Of a stretch of 64,000 bases of DNA, positions 25,319-35,209 are shown piece after piece. How positions within the stretch are numbered: position 1 is the stretch's first letter; every line of letters begins with the position of its first letter. The notes beneath the pieces are model-generated. The model did no database searches and was not told the DNA's origin. It saw nothing but the letters and a program-made list of their open reading frames with translations. The stretch spans positions 124,001 to 188,000 of the forward strand of contig NZ_JMTZ01000014.1 of NCBI RefSeq assembly GCF_000731095.1, read 5' to 3'. Position numbers and translations under genes: made by a program. The stretch is from Lysobacter antibioticus. GTDB taxonomy: Bacteria; Pseudomonadota; Gammaproteobacteria; Xanthomonadales; Xanthomonadaceae.

Positions 25319-26101
25319 ATGCGCCCGTCCCACACGTTCCGACTGACCGCCCTGGCCGCACTGACGCTGGCCTGCGGTTCGAGTTTCGCCTCCAACATCC
25401 ATGTCGACGCCAGTTGCGAAATCGACAGCGGCTATTTCCTGACCCTCAACGAGCGCAGCCTGATCCTGACCCGCGAGAGCGGCGAGCCGAAGGCCATCGT
25501 GATGCGCCAGGGGCGTTTGTTCGTCGACGACCGCTGGATCGCGCTCGACGCCGCCGACGCGCGCCGCCTGGCCGAGTTCGAACGCGGCACCCGCGCGGCC
25601 ATGCCGGAAGCGCAGCTGATCGGCCGGGAAGCGGCGGGCATCGCCTTCACCGCGCTCGGTGAGGTCGCCGCGGCGTTGGGCAACCATCCCGAGCGCACCC
25701 GCGCCCATGTCGAGAAGGCGCGCCAGCAGCTCGACGCCCGTCTGAGCCGGGTGATCACCCCGACCCACTTTAGTGGCAAGGCGCTCGGCGACGGCATCGG
25801 CGATGCGCTCGGCGACACCCTGCCGACGGTGATCGGCGAGGTCGTCGGCGGCGCGGTCACCGCCGCCTTCAGCGGCGATGTCGGCCGTCTGCAGAAGCTC
25901 GACGACCTGGATGCCAGGATCGAAGCCGCGGTGCAGCCGCGCGCCGACGCGCTCGGACGCCGCGCCGAAGGCCTGTGCCGGCAGATGCGCGCGCTCGATG
26001 TACTCGAGGACGCACTGGAATACCGCTACCAGGGCCAGCCGCTGGATCTGTTGCAGGTCGAGTCGACGCCGGCCAAGTCGGGCAAATCCGCCAAGCCGTG
26101 A
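25319..26101 (+). CDS. DUF2884 (YggN-like) secreted protein
   Basis: 260 residues. Signal peptide 1-24 (LAALTLACGSSFAS), then a domain with the YggN/DUF2884 pattern: an early Cys (DASCEID), the LVFVDDRW-type strand (GRLFVDDRWIAL), a long helix, a Gly-rich membrane-like stretch (GKALGDGIGDALGDTLPTVIGEVVGG) and a late Cys (LCRQMRALD). The two cysteines may form a disulfide. Function unknown. It lies upstream of aceF with about 150 bases between. Confidence 0.75.
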   Translation: MRPSHTFRLTALAALTLACGSSFASNIHVDASCEIDSGYFLTLNERSLILTRESGEPKAIVMRQGRLFVDDRWIALDAADARRLAEFERGTRAAMPEAQLIGREAAGIAFTALGEVAAALGNHPERTRAHVEKARQQLDARLSRVITPTHFSGKALGDGIGDALGDTLPTVIGEVVGGAVTAAFSGDVGRLQKLDDLDARIEAAVQPRADALGRRAEGLCRQMRALDVLEDALEYRYQGQPLDLLQVESTPAKSGKSAKP

Positions 26102-26194
26102 CCGGCGCACGGCAGTACTGGGGCGTACGCTGACACCGCCGGTGTGCGTCCCGGTGCCGCTTAGGCCTTTAGTGGGTATTGGCCGGCAACGCGG

Positions 26195-26223
26195 TTGGCG
26201 TGACCGCCTGCAACCGCCACAAT
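26195..26223 (+). promoter_or_regulatory. Probable sigma-70 promoter of aceF
   Basis: TTGGCG (26195-26200), 17-base spacer, CACAAT (26218-26223). A start site near 26230 would leave a leader of about 25 bases before the ATG at 26255, which follows a GGAG. Confidence 0.5.
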
Positions 26224-26254
26224 AGGGTTTTCGCGCATTGCGGAGCCCCACGAA

Positions 26255-27664
26255 ATGGCTGAGCTGAAGGAAGCACGCGTCCCCGACATCGGCGACTACG
26301 ACGGCGTACCCGTCATCGAACTGCTGGTCGCGGTCGGCGACACGGTCACCCAGGACCAGGGACTGGTGACGCTGGAATCGGACAAGGCCACGATGGAAGT
26401 GCCGGCACCGTTCGCCGGCGTGGTGCGCGAGCTCAAGGTCAAGATCGGCGACCAACTCGCCGAAGGCAGCGTGGTCGCGCTGATCGAACCCACCGAAGGG
26501 GAAGCCAAAGCAGCGCCTGCTTCGCCGCAAGAGCCGGCAAAACCCGCCGCGCCCGCAGCTGCGGCACCCGCTCCTGCCAAAGCCGAAGCCCCGGTCGCAG
26601 CGAAGGCCGAAGCCCCGGCCGCGCCTGCCGCAACCCCTGCAGCGATCCCCGGCGCCAACGCCGGCACCGACCCCGAAGCGATGCCGCCGCGCACCCCGCC
26701 GGTGGCGTTCACCGCCGACGAACTCATGCCCGACAAGGTGCCGTACGCGAGCCCGGCGGTGCGTCTGTTCGCACGCGAGCTCGGCGTCGACCTGGGTCGA
26801 GTCAGCGGCAGCGCACGCGGCGGCCGCATCAGCAAGGAAGACGTGCAGTCCTTCGTCAAGGGCGTGATGCAGGGCGGCGGCGCGGTCGCCGCGACCGGCG
26901 GCGCGCCGGCCTCGAACGGCGGCGGCCTCAACCTGTTGCCGTGGCCGAAGGTCGACTTCAGCAAGTTCGGCGAGACCGAGACGGTCGCGCTGTCGCGCAT
27001 CAAGAAGCTTTCCGGCGCCAACCTCGCGCGCAACTGGGCGATGATCCCGCACGTCACCCAGCACGACGATGCCGACATCACCGAGCTCGAAGCGCTGCGC
27101 GTCGCGCTCAACAAGGAGAACGAGAAGTCGGGCATGAAGCTGACCATGCTCGCCTTCCTGATGAAGGCCAGCGTGGCCGCGCTGAAGAAGTACCCCGACT
27201 TCAACGCCTCGCTCGATGCCTCCGGCGAAAACCTGACCCTCAAGAAGTATTTCCACATCGGCTTCGCCGCCGACACCCCGAACGGCCTGGTGGTTCCGGT
27301 GGTGCGCGACTGCGACAAGAAGGGCGTGCTGCAGATCGCCAAGGAAACCGGCGAGCTCGCCGCCAAGGCGCGCGACGGCAAGCTGGGGCCGGCCGACATG
27401 AGCGGCGGTTGCTTCTCGATCAGCTCGCTCGGCGGCATCGGCGGCACCTCGTTCACGCCGATCGTCAACGCGCCGGAAGTCGCCATCCTCGGCGTGTCCA
27501 AGTCGGCGACCAAGCCGGTCTGGGACGGCAAGCAGTTCGTGCCGCGCCTGCTCCTGCCGCTGTCGCTGTCCTACGACCACCGCGTCATCGACGGCGCCGC
27601 CGCCGCGCGCTTCACCGCCTACCTGGCGCAGTTGCTGGCCGATCTGCGCCGCGTGCTGTTGTAA
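26255..27664 (+). CDS. aceF: Pyruvate dehydrogenase E2, dihydrolipoyl acetyltransferase
   Basis: 469 residues. One lipoyl domain (about 8-80, lipoyl Lys in LESDKATMEVP), an Ala/Pro-rich swinging linker (about 85-150), the peripheral E1/E3-binding domain (about 163-200: YASPAVRLFARELGVDL, later GRISKEDVQ) and the catalytic core with the active-site DHRVIDGAAAARF near the C-terminus. It transfers the acetyl group to CoA. Many gammaproteobacterial E2 proteins have two or three lipoyl domains; here one. The E1 gene aceE is not in the window, and E3 follows 1 kb downstream with one gene between. Confidence 0.95.
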   Translation: MAELKEARVPDIGDYDGVPVIELLVAVGDTVTQDQGLVTLESDKATMEVPAPFAGVVRELKVKIGDQLAEGSVVALIEPTEGEAKAAPASPQEPAKPAAPAAAAPAPAKAEAPVAAKAEAPAAPAATPAAIPGANAGTDPEAMPPRTPPVAFTADELMPDKVPYASPAVRLFARELGVDLGRVSGSARGGRISKEDVQSFVKGVMQGGGAVAATGGAPASNGGGLNLLPWPKVDFSKFGETETVALSRIKKLSGANLARNWAMIPHVTQHDDADITELEALRVALNKENEKSGMKLTMLAFLMKASVAALKKYPDFNASLDASGENLTLKKYFHIGFAADTPNGLVVPVVRDCDKKGVLQIAKETGELAAKARDGKLGPADMSGGCFSISSLGGIGGTSFTPIVNAPEVAILGVSKSATKPVWDGKQFVPRLLLPLSLSYDHRVIDGAAAARFTAYLAQLLADLRRVLL

Positions 27665-27906
27665 GCGCGGCACGCGTCGGCGATGGCTTCCCGTTTAGGT
27701 TCCGTAGTGCGTATCGCGTCGCTGCCGTCATCGGCGGCGGCGCGGAGCAGGCTACCGTGCCAGGCCGCCATGCCGATTTCGCCCGACGCCGGCGATGCCG
27801 CCGCGATGCGCTCCGGTCCACGACCGGGACACGTCATTGCGGCCGCGCCGGCCTCGCAAGCTCCACGCCCCGACGCCCGCTGTTCTCCATAGGATTTCCC
27901 GCCGTA

Positions 27907-28590
27907 ATGAGCCGCATACCGAACGTCTCCGCTCCACGCCGTCTTGGCCGCATCGGCCTGATCGCCTTGCTGCTGGCCGCTCCGTTGGCTCATGCCGCCG
28001 ATGGCTGCCAAGTGTCCCTGGGCCGCGGTTGGCCGCCGGCTACCGAAAACCACGGCTCGGCGGTCGAGCAACTGCTCGCGGCCAAGGCCGAGCCTGGCCT
28101 GCGTCTGACCTATCTGCCGGCGCGCGGCGTCGAGAGCGGCCTGATGCTGATTCCGGGCGAGAGCGCTTGGACCCTGCGCCACGCCACCGCCAGCGAGCGT
28201 GTCGCGGCCTGGAGCTCCTCGCGCCGCAGCTCGGCGCTGGAACTGCGGGTGGACCAGGAAGTCGAGAACGAAGAGGCGCCGATGCCGGCCGCTCTGGCCC
28301 AGCGCCTGGTCGCGAGCTGGAAGCGCGCGCTGTCGACGCTGGCGCCGGAAGGCAAGGCCGCCGAGTTCCACGAGCAGGACCAGTTGATCTTCGTCGTCGA
28401 CGGCCTGCGCATCAGCGGCGTGCGCCCCGATTGCGGGCCGGGCGAATCGATCATGGAACAGGTCGGCCTGATGACCGAGGCGGCGAACGAAAGCGAGTCC
28501 AAGCGCGAGCGCCGCTGGCGCGCGCTGGAAGAATCGCTGGACGAATTGGACAAGCGTCTGGCCGAAGCCGCATCGGCGCCGGCGAGCTGA
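27907..28590 (+). CDS. Secreted hypothetical protein between aceF and lpdA
   Basis: 227 residues, family not recognised. Signal peptide 1-31 (RIGLIALLLAAPLAHAAD). The mature part has two Cys (DGCQVSLGRGWPP near the start, RPDCGPGES near 180), likely a disulfide, a mixed alpha/beta core and a charged C-terminal helix (SKRERRWRALEESLDELDKRLAEAA). Its location inside the pyruvate dehydrogenase gene pair looks incidental, since it is exported. Confidence 0.65.
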   Translation: MSRIPNVSAPRRLGRIGLIALLLAAPLAHAADGCQVSLGRGWPPATENHGSAVEQLLAAKAEPGLRLTYLPARGVESGLMLIPGESAWTLRHATASERVAAWSSSRRSSALELRVDQEVENEEAPMPAALAQRLVASWKRALSTLAPEGKAAEFHEQDQLIFVVDGLRISGVRPDCGPGESIMEQVGLMTEAANESESKRERRWRALEESLDELDKRLAEAASAPAS

Positions 28591-28699
28591 TCCGGCGTAC
28601 GCGCCGCCCCATGCCAGGCCGTCGCGCTGCGATGGCCGCCCCCACGACGGACGCTTCGAGCGCGCCGTCGGCCCGAGATAGAACAAAGGACGCAGCGTC

Positions 28700-30526
28700 A
28701 TGGCCAACAACATCGAAGTGAAGGTTCCCGACATCGGCGGCTACGACGACGTGCCGGTGATCGAATTGCTGGTCGCCGTCGGCGATACGGTGAAGAAAGA
28801 CCAGGGCCTGGTCACGCTGGAATCGGACAAGGCGACGATGGAAGTGCCCTCGTCGGCCGACGGCGTGGTCAAGTCGATCAGCGTCAAGATCGGCGACAAG
28901 GTCTCCGAGGGCGCGGTGATCGCGATCCTCGAAGCCGAAGGCGCAGGCGAGGCGCCGAAGCCGGCCGCGGACAACAGCGCAGCGGCGCCGGCCGAAGCGC
29001 CGAAGCCCGCTGCCGCTGCGGCTCCCGCTGCGGCAGCAACGGCAACGGCAAGCAGCGCACCCGCGCCGGCCGCCGCCGCGGCGAGCGGCCGCAAGGCCGA
29101 CGTCGAATGCCGCATGCTCGTGCTCGGCTCCGGCCCCGGCGGCTACACCGCCGCGTTCCGCGCCGCCGACCTCGGCCTCGACACGGTGCTGGTCGAGCGC
29201 TACGCCAGCCTCGGCGGCGTCTGCCTCAACGTCGGCTGCATTCCGTCCAAGGCGCTGCTGCATGCGGCCGCGGTCATCGACGAGGCCGAGCACGCCGGCG
29301 ATTACGGCGTCAGCTTCGGCAAGCCGAGCATCGACCTGGACGCGTTGCGCAAGTACAAGGAAAAAGTGGTCGGCCAGTTGACCAAGGGCCTGGCCGGCAT
29401 GGCCAAGCAGCGCAAAGTGCGCGTGGTCTCCGGCACCGGCCGCTTCGTCTCGCCCAACGAGCTGGAAGTTGCGGGCGAGGGCGGCACTCAGTTGATCCGC
29501 TTCGAGCAATGCATCATCGCCGCCGGTTCGCAGGCGGTGAAGCTCGGCAATTTCCCGTGGGACGACCAGCGCGTGATGGATTCCACCGACGCGCTGGAGC
29601 TGGCCGAGATTCCGCAGAAACTGCTGGTCGTCGGCGGCGGCATCATCGGCCTGGAAATGGCCACGGTGTACCGCGCGCTGGGCAGCGAAGTCACCGTGGT
29701 CGAGTTCATGGACCAGCTGATGCCGGGCGCCGATCCCGACCTGGTCAAGCCGCTCGCCGACCGCCTTAAGAGGCAAGGCGTGGCGGTGCATCTGAAGACC
29801 AAGGCCGCGGCCACCGAGGCGCTGAAGGAAGGCATCAAGGTGTCCTTCGAAAGCGCCGAAGCCGGCAAGGCCGCCGCGCTCGAAGCGACCGTCTACGACC
29901 GTGTGCTGGTCGCGGTGGGCCGCGCGCCGAACGGCGGCAAGATCGGCGCCGACCAGGCCGGCGTCAGCGTGACCGAACGCGGCTTTATTCCGGCCGACCG
30001 GCAGATGCGCACCAACGTGCCGCACATCTTCGCCATCGGCGATCTGGTCGGTAACCCGATGCTGGCCCACAAGGCCACCCACGAAGGCAAGCTCGCCGCC
30101 GAAGTGGCCGCCGGCGAGAAGAAAGAGTGGGTGGCGCGGGTGATTCCGTCGGTGGCCTACACCGATCCGGAAATCGCCTGGGTCGGCGTCACCGAGAGCG
30201 AGGCCAAGGCCAAGGGCCTCAAGGTCGGCATCGGCAAGTTCCCGTGGGCCGCCAGCGGCCGCGCGATCGGCATCGGCCGCACCGAGGGCTTCACCAAGCT
30301 GATCTTCGACGAAGCCACCCACCGCATCGTCGGCGGCGGCATCGTCGGCGTGCACGCCGGCGACCTGATCGCCGAGATCGGCCTGGCGATCGAGATGGGC
30401 TGCGAAGTCGCCGACATCGGCCACACCATCCACCCGCACCCGACCCTGAGCGAATCGGTCGGCATGGCCGCCGAGGTGTTCGACGGCACCATCACCGATT
30501 TGTATATCCCCAAGAAGAAGGGCTGA
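28700..30526 (+). CDS. lpdA: Dihydrolipoamide dehydrogenase (E3) with lipoyl domain
   Basis: 608 residues, about 130 longer than ordinary E3. The extra N-terminus is a full lipoyl domain (about 3-80, Lys in LESDKATMEVP) plus an Ala/Pro linker. The flavoprotein part has the FAD loop GSGPGGYTAAFRAADLG, the redox disulfide GGVCLNVGCIPSK, the NAD loop VVGGGIIGLEMA and the C-terminal HPHPTLSE with the catalytic His-Glu pair. It reoxidises lipoamide of E2. An E3 with its own lipoyl domain is known in some proteobacteria, and this one lies close to a single-lipoyl E2, so the domain may have been redistributed. Confidence 0.94.
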   Translation: MANNIEVKVPDIGGYDDVPVIELLVAVGDTVKKDQGLVTLESDKATMEVPSSADGVVKSISVKIGDKVSEGAVIAILEAEGAGEAPKPAADNSAAAPAEAPKPAAAAAPAAAATATASSAPAPAAAAASGRKADVECRMLVLGSGPGGYTAAFRAADLGLDTVLVERYASLGGVCLNVGCIPSKALLHAAAVIDEAEHAGDYGVSFGKPSIDLDALRKYKEKVVGQLTKGLAGMAKQRKVRVVSGTGRFVSPNELEVAGEGGTQLIRFEQCIIAAGSQAVKLGNFPWDDQRVMDSTDALELAEIPQKLLVVGGGIIGLEMATVYRALGSEVTVVEFMDQLMPGADPDLVKPLADRLKRQGVAVHLKTKAAATEALKEGIKVSFESAEAGKAAALEATVYDRVLVAVGRAPNGGKIGADQAGVSVTERGFIPADRQMRTNVPHIFAIGDLVGNPMLAHKATHEGKLAAEVAAGEKKEWVARVIPSVAYTDPEIAWVGVTESEAKAKGLKVGIGKFPWAASGRAIGIGRTEGFTKLIFDEATHRIVGGGIVGVHAGDLIAEIGLAIEMGCEVADIGHTIHPHPTLSESVGMAAEVFDGTITDLYIPKKKG

Positions 30527-30601
30527 TCAGCTCTCGGCGGGCAGCGTCGGCAGGGCGCCGCCCGCATTACGATCTGAGTTGCGGGCTAGCGATCCCAGGG
30601 T

Positions 30602-30686
30602 AGGAGCGGCGCAAGCCGCGACCGCGAACCGGCGGCGACCGGCGCGACCATCATGGGGCTGCGTTGTCGCGGCTTGCGCCGCTCCT
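30602..30686. repeat. Inverted repeat, 21-base arms
   Basis: AGGAGCGGCGCAAGCCGCGA plus C (30602-30622) is exactly complementary to 30666-30686, with a 43-base spacer. It lies in the non-coding stretch 30527-30762, between lpdA and the convergent outer-membrane gene. It looks like another interspersed element of the genome and could also stop transcription. Confidence 0.65.
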
Positions 30687-30762
30687 GCCTTGGTCGCATC
30701 ACGGCGTTCCAGATCGCTGCGCGTGCGGCGCGAATGCGCCGCACGCATGAGCAAACGCGGCC

Positions 30763-31569
30763 TCAGAACGAGAACGTCACGCCGGCCATCGGCCCCTTGA
30801 ATCGCTGGTCCAGGCCGATCACGCCGTCGTTGCCTGCGCGCCGGGCGTCGATCTTGAACCAGTCGTAGCCGACGAAGGCGCCGATCGCCGGGGTGAAGCG
30901 GTATTCGACCAGGGCGTTGGCGCGGCTGATGTCGCCTTCGTAATCGCCGAAATCGCCCCAATCGGCGTCGAGGTACTGGCCCTGGACGACGAAGCGCCAG
31001 CGGTCGTTCGGCGACAGGGTCAGGCGCGTGCCGACCACCGGCGCATAGCCGTCTTCGCTGGAACTGGTGCGGTAGTTGTCGGCGCCGGCCTCGGCACGCA
31101 GCTTGCCTTCGAGCTTGGCGTACTCCACGCCGATCTGCAGACCCCAGCTCACCGTTTCGGTTTCGACCACGGCGTAGTCGTACATCACGCTGGCCAGTTC
31201 GAACTTGGCCTTGGCCTCGGCGAAACTGCCGGCCGGAATGGTGGTGTCGTCGTAGGAAATCGCCTCGCCGAGGGTTGCGCGTTTGCTCTTGTCGTAGCCG
31301 AAGTAGTTGAACAGCAGGCGGTTGCGCTCGCTGAAGCGGAACACGCCCTCGATGCGCGGCACGGTTTCGCGGCTGCCGAAATCGAAGTCCTGGCTGAATC
31401 GGTAGGGTTCGCCGCGGAAGGTGGTGCCGGCGCTGAGTTCGCCGCTGCCTTCGACCGACATGGCGCCCAAACGTACGGTGAAGCGATCGTCTTCGGCATG
31501 CGCGGATTGCGCGAACAAAGCGCTCGTCGCGGCCAACGCGAGCGTCAGTGGCAAAAGTTTCGGGTTCAC
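30763..31569 (-). CDS. Outer-membrane beta-barrel protein, hypothetical
   Basis: 268 residues. Start GTG at 31569, with GGAG 8 bases before it; signal peptide 1-25 (LALAATSALFAQSAHA-ED). The mature protein alternates aromatic and polar residues in about ten strands (FDFGSRETVPRIEGVFRFSERNRLLFNYFGYD, RWRFVVQGQYLDADW) and ends in Phe (AGVTFSF), the signature of Bam-assembled barrels. Substrate unknown. An upstream in-frame ATG at 31779 would bury the signal peptide and is rejected. Confidence 0.75.
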   Translation of the reverse strand: MNPKLLPLTLALAATSALFAQSAHAEDDRFTVRLGAMSVEGSGELSAGTTFRGEPYRFSQDFDFGSRETVPRIEGVFRFSERNRLLFNYFGYDKSKRATLGEAISYDDTTIPAGSFAEAKAKFELASVMYDYAVVETETVSWGLQIGVEYAKLEGKLRAEAGADNYRTSSSEDGYAPVVGTRLTLSPNDRWRFVVQGQYLDADWGDFGDYEGDISRANALVEYRFTPAIGAFVGYDWFKIDARRAGNDGVIGLDQRFKGPMAGVTFSF

Positions 31570-31863
31570 GGGATCACTCCGTTGCGGGGGAAGCGCAGTA
31601 CGGTTTGATGTACTGGCGGGTCCATGAATGCCGCGCAAGAAGTGCAGTGACGGTGAAAAAAAGCGGTGCTGACCGTTGCGGCAAAGTCGCAATGCCTCGA
31701 ACGTGACCCTTGCCGCAAAAAGGCGAAGCCCCGGCGGGTCATGCCGGGGCTTCGGGGGAGCCCGCCGCTGCTTTGCCATTGACGAGGAGAGAGAGGCGGC
31801 GGGCGTTCACAGATACTGACCGGTGCTTTCGCGAAAGGTTCCGAACTTCGTCAAAGATTTCGA

Positions 31864-32070
31864 TCAAGTCGCCAGGGCGCCCGGCGAGGCCGCGGCGCGG
31901 CGGCGTTCGATCCGCTTCCAGATCTTCTCGTGAAAGTGGAAGGCCACCGTGTTGCAGGCCGGTTCGACCAGGGCCAGCGCGCCGCCGACCCAGACGCTGC
32001 CGGTCATCAGGTAGCCCACGAGGAACGCGACCGAGAAATGCACGCAGGCAAAGCTGAGGGTCTTGCTCAT
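31864..32070 (-). CDS. DUF2061 small membrane protein
   Basis: 68 residues. FACVHFSVAFLVGYLMTGSVWVGGALALVEPACNTVAFHFHEKIW matches the DUF2061 family, with two hydrophobic helices and a conserved His-rich end. Role unknown. A Fur-box-like palindrome lies 15 bases upstream of the start, which suggests iron-dependent control. Confidence 0.8.
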   Translation of the reverse strand: MSKTLSFACVHFSVAFLVGYLMTGSVWVGGALALVEPACNTVAFHFHEKIWKRIERRRAAASPGALAT

Positions 32071-32084
32071 GGGGATGGCCTAAA

Positions 32085-32099
32085 TGAGAATTATTCTCA
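32085..32099 (-). promoter_or_regulatory. Fur-box-like operator
   Basis: TGAGAAT-T-ATTCTCA, a perfect 7-1-7 palindrome in an AT-rich flank (AAATGAGAATTATTCTCAAC). This is the form of a minimal Fur site. It lies 15 bases before the DUF2061 start codon, where bound Fur would block transcription or its early elongation. Confidence 0.65.
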
Positions 32100-32312
32100 A
32101 CAATACGCCTTTGCCTTCGGAAATCAAATCGACCTTTATGCTCGATACGATAGATCCCGGCTATCGATGCGGCCGCCCGCGGCGCGCGCTTTACCTGCCG
32201 GGTAATTCAACGGCCGCGCAGTGCGGGCCATAGTCGCGGCCATGAAGTTCTCCGCCGCCGCCATAGATGCCGTGTACTACCGGGCGCTGCGCACAGGTAT
32301 GACCGACGCCGG

Positions 32313-32341
32313 TTGCCGCAACTGCGCCCGCGTTCTATACT
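32313..32341 (+). promoter_or_regulatory. Sigma-70 promoter of the atp operon
   Basis: TTGCCG (32313-32318), exactly 17 bases, TATACT (32336-32341). This is the best sigma-70-type match in the window, just upstream of atpI. Expected start near 32348, leaving a leader of about 45 bases to the GTG at 32393. Confidence 0.75.
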
Positions 32342-32392
32342 TTTGCGGCTCTACCGGGCGCTTTGCGCCAACCCCATACCGACGAGTCCCGC

Positions 32393-33966
<1,574 letters not shown>

Positions 33967-34055
33967 TCAGGCAGAACCGTGCCCCGACCGGGGCACGATT
34001 CGGCAACCCGGGCCGGCGTTAGCCGGCCCAACGTAAGCAACGTCGAGGACCCGTC

Positions 34056-34526
34056 ATGAATCCCAACATGACTTTCTTCGGTCAGATGCTCTCCTTCGCG
34101 ATCCTCGTATGGTTCACGATGAAGTTCATTTGGCCGCCGCTGAACGCAGCGATCGAAGAGCGCCAGAAGAAAATCGCCGAAGGTCTTGCGGCTGCCGAAC
34201 GCAGCCAGAAAGACCTTGCGCAGGCGCAGGAAAGCGTCGACGCGGCGCTGCGTGAAGCCCGTACCAAGGCCAACGAGATCATCGATCAGGCGCATCAGCG
34301 CGCCAATCAGATCATCGACCAGGCCAAGACCGACGCCGTCGTCGAAGGCACGCGCCTGAAAGCGCTGGCCGACGCCGAAATCGCCGCGGCCACCGATCGC
34401 GCTCGCGAGGATCTGCGCAAGCAGGTGTCCACGCTGGCCGTGAGCGGCGCCGAAAAGCTGCTCAAGCGCGAAATCGACGCCAACGCCCACAAGGCGCTGC
34501 TCGACGAGCTGGCCGCAGAAATCTGA
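34056..34526 (+). CDS. atpF: ATP synthase F0 subunit b
   Basis: 156 residues. One N-terminal membrane helix ([22 protein letters not shown]), then a continuous charged helix rich in Arg, Glu, Ala and Gln that forms the dimeric peripheral stalk. Length equals the E. coli protein. It lies 17 bases before atpH. Confidence 0.95.
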   Translation: MNPNMTFFGQMLSFAILVWFTMKFIWPPLNAAIEERQKKIAEGLAAAERSQKDLAQAQESVDAALREARTKANEIIDQAHQRANQIIDQAKTDAVVEGTRLKALADAEIAAATDRAREDLRKQVSTLAVSGAEKLLKREIDANAHKALLDELAAEI

Positions 34527-34543
34527 TCGGATAGCCCAACGCG

Positions 34544-35071
34544 ATGAGCCAGAACCTTACCCTCGCACGTCCGTACGCCCGCGCCGCTTTTGCGGCCGCG
34601 AACGACGCCGGCCGCTCCGCCGAATGGTCCCAGGCGCTCGCCTTCGCGGCGCGCGTCGCCGGCGATCCGCAGGTGCAGGGGCTGCTCGGTCATCCGCAGC
34701 TGACCCTGGCCGACGCGGTCGGCCTGGTCGCGATCGACGGCGCGGACGAAGCCTTCCAGCGCTTTCTCGCGCTGTTGGCCGACAACCGCCGTCTGGCGCT
34801 GCTGCCGGAGATCTCCGGTCAGTTCGAGGAACTGCGCGCCGAAGCCGACCGCGTGGTCAAGGCCAAGGTCACCTCCGCCAGCGATCTGCCCGCGGCCGAA
34901 CTCGAATCGATCACGGCCGCGCTGGTGAAGCGCTTCGGCCGCAAGGTCGAAGTCGAGACGGCCGTCGACGCGTCGCTGATCGGCGGTGCGGTGATCGATG
35001 CCGGCGACGTGGTGATCGATGGCTCGCTCAAGGGCAAGCTCGCGCGCCTGCAGACGGCGTTGGCCGGTTAA
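34544..35071 (+). CDS. atpH: ATP synthase F1 subunit delta
   Basis: 175 residues. An N-terminal helical bundle (TLARPYARAAFAAANDAGR, the family start) and the C-terminal segment GGAVIDAGDVVIDGSLKGKLARLQTAL are typical. It joins the b-dimer to the top of the alpha3beta3 hexamer. Confidence 0.94.
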   Translation: MSQNLTLARPYARAAFAAANDAGRSAEWSQALAFAARVAGDPQVQGLLGHPQLTLADAVGLVAIDGADEAFQRFLALLADNRRLALLPEISGQFEELRAEADRVVKAKVTSASDLPAAELESITAALVKRFGRKVEVETAVDASLIGGAVIDAGDVVIDGSLKGKLARLQTALAG

Positions 35072-35074
35072 GCC

Positions 35075-35158
35075 GGGAATAGAGAATAGGGAATAGAGAA
35101 TCGTCGAAGCAGTAGCTCTTCCGATTCCCGATTCCCCATTCCCGACTCCCGAACCAAA
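35075..35158. repeat. Imperfect inverted repeat between atpH and atpA
   Basis: A GGGAATAGAGAATAGGGAAT-type arm (from 35075) and a CGATTCCCGATTCCCCATTC-type arm (to 35150) fold back on one another with mismatches. Similar arms occur in two further atp spacers. No gene. Confidence 0.65.
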
Positions 35159-35209
35159 AGAAAGCACCCGCGCGTCGCCCCATCGCGATGCAGGACCAAG
35201 GAAACGACA

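Larger units (their letters stand above)
32071..32392. other. Regulatory region between DUF2061 gene and atp operon
   Basis: 322 bases without a gene. It carries the Fur-like palindrome (32085-32099) at the DUF2061 side and the atp promoter (32313-32341) at the other. In between nothing further is recognised. Confidence 0.6.

Noticed and set aside
24857-27673. A 938-codon minus-strand frame covering aceF and the DUF2884 gene.
   Set aside because: Shadow of aceF; the translation is His/Gly/Arg-rich with no protein-like pattern.
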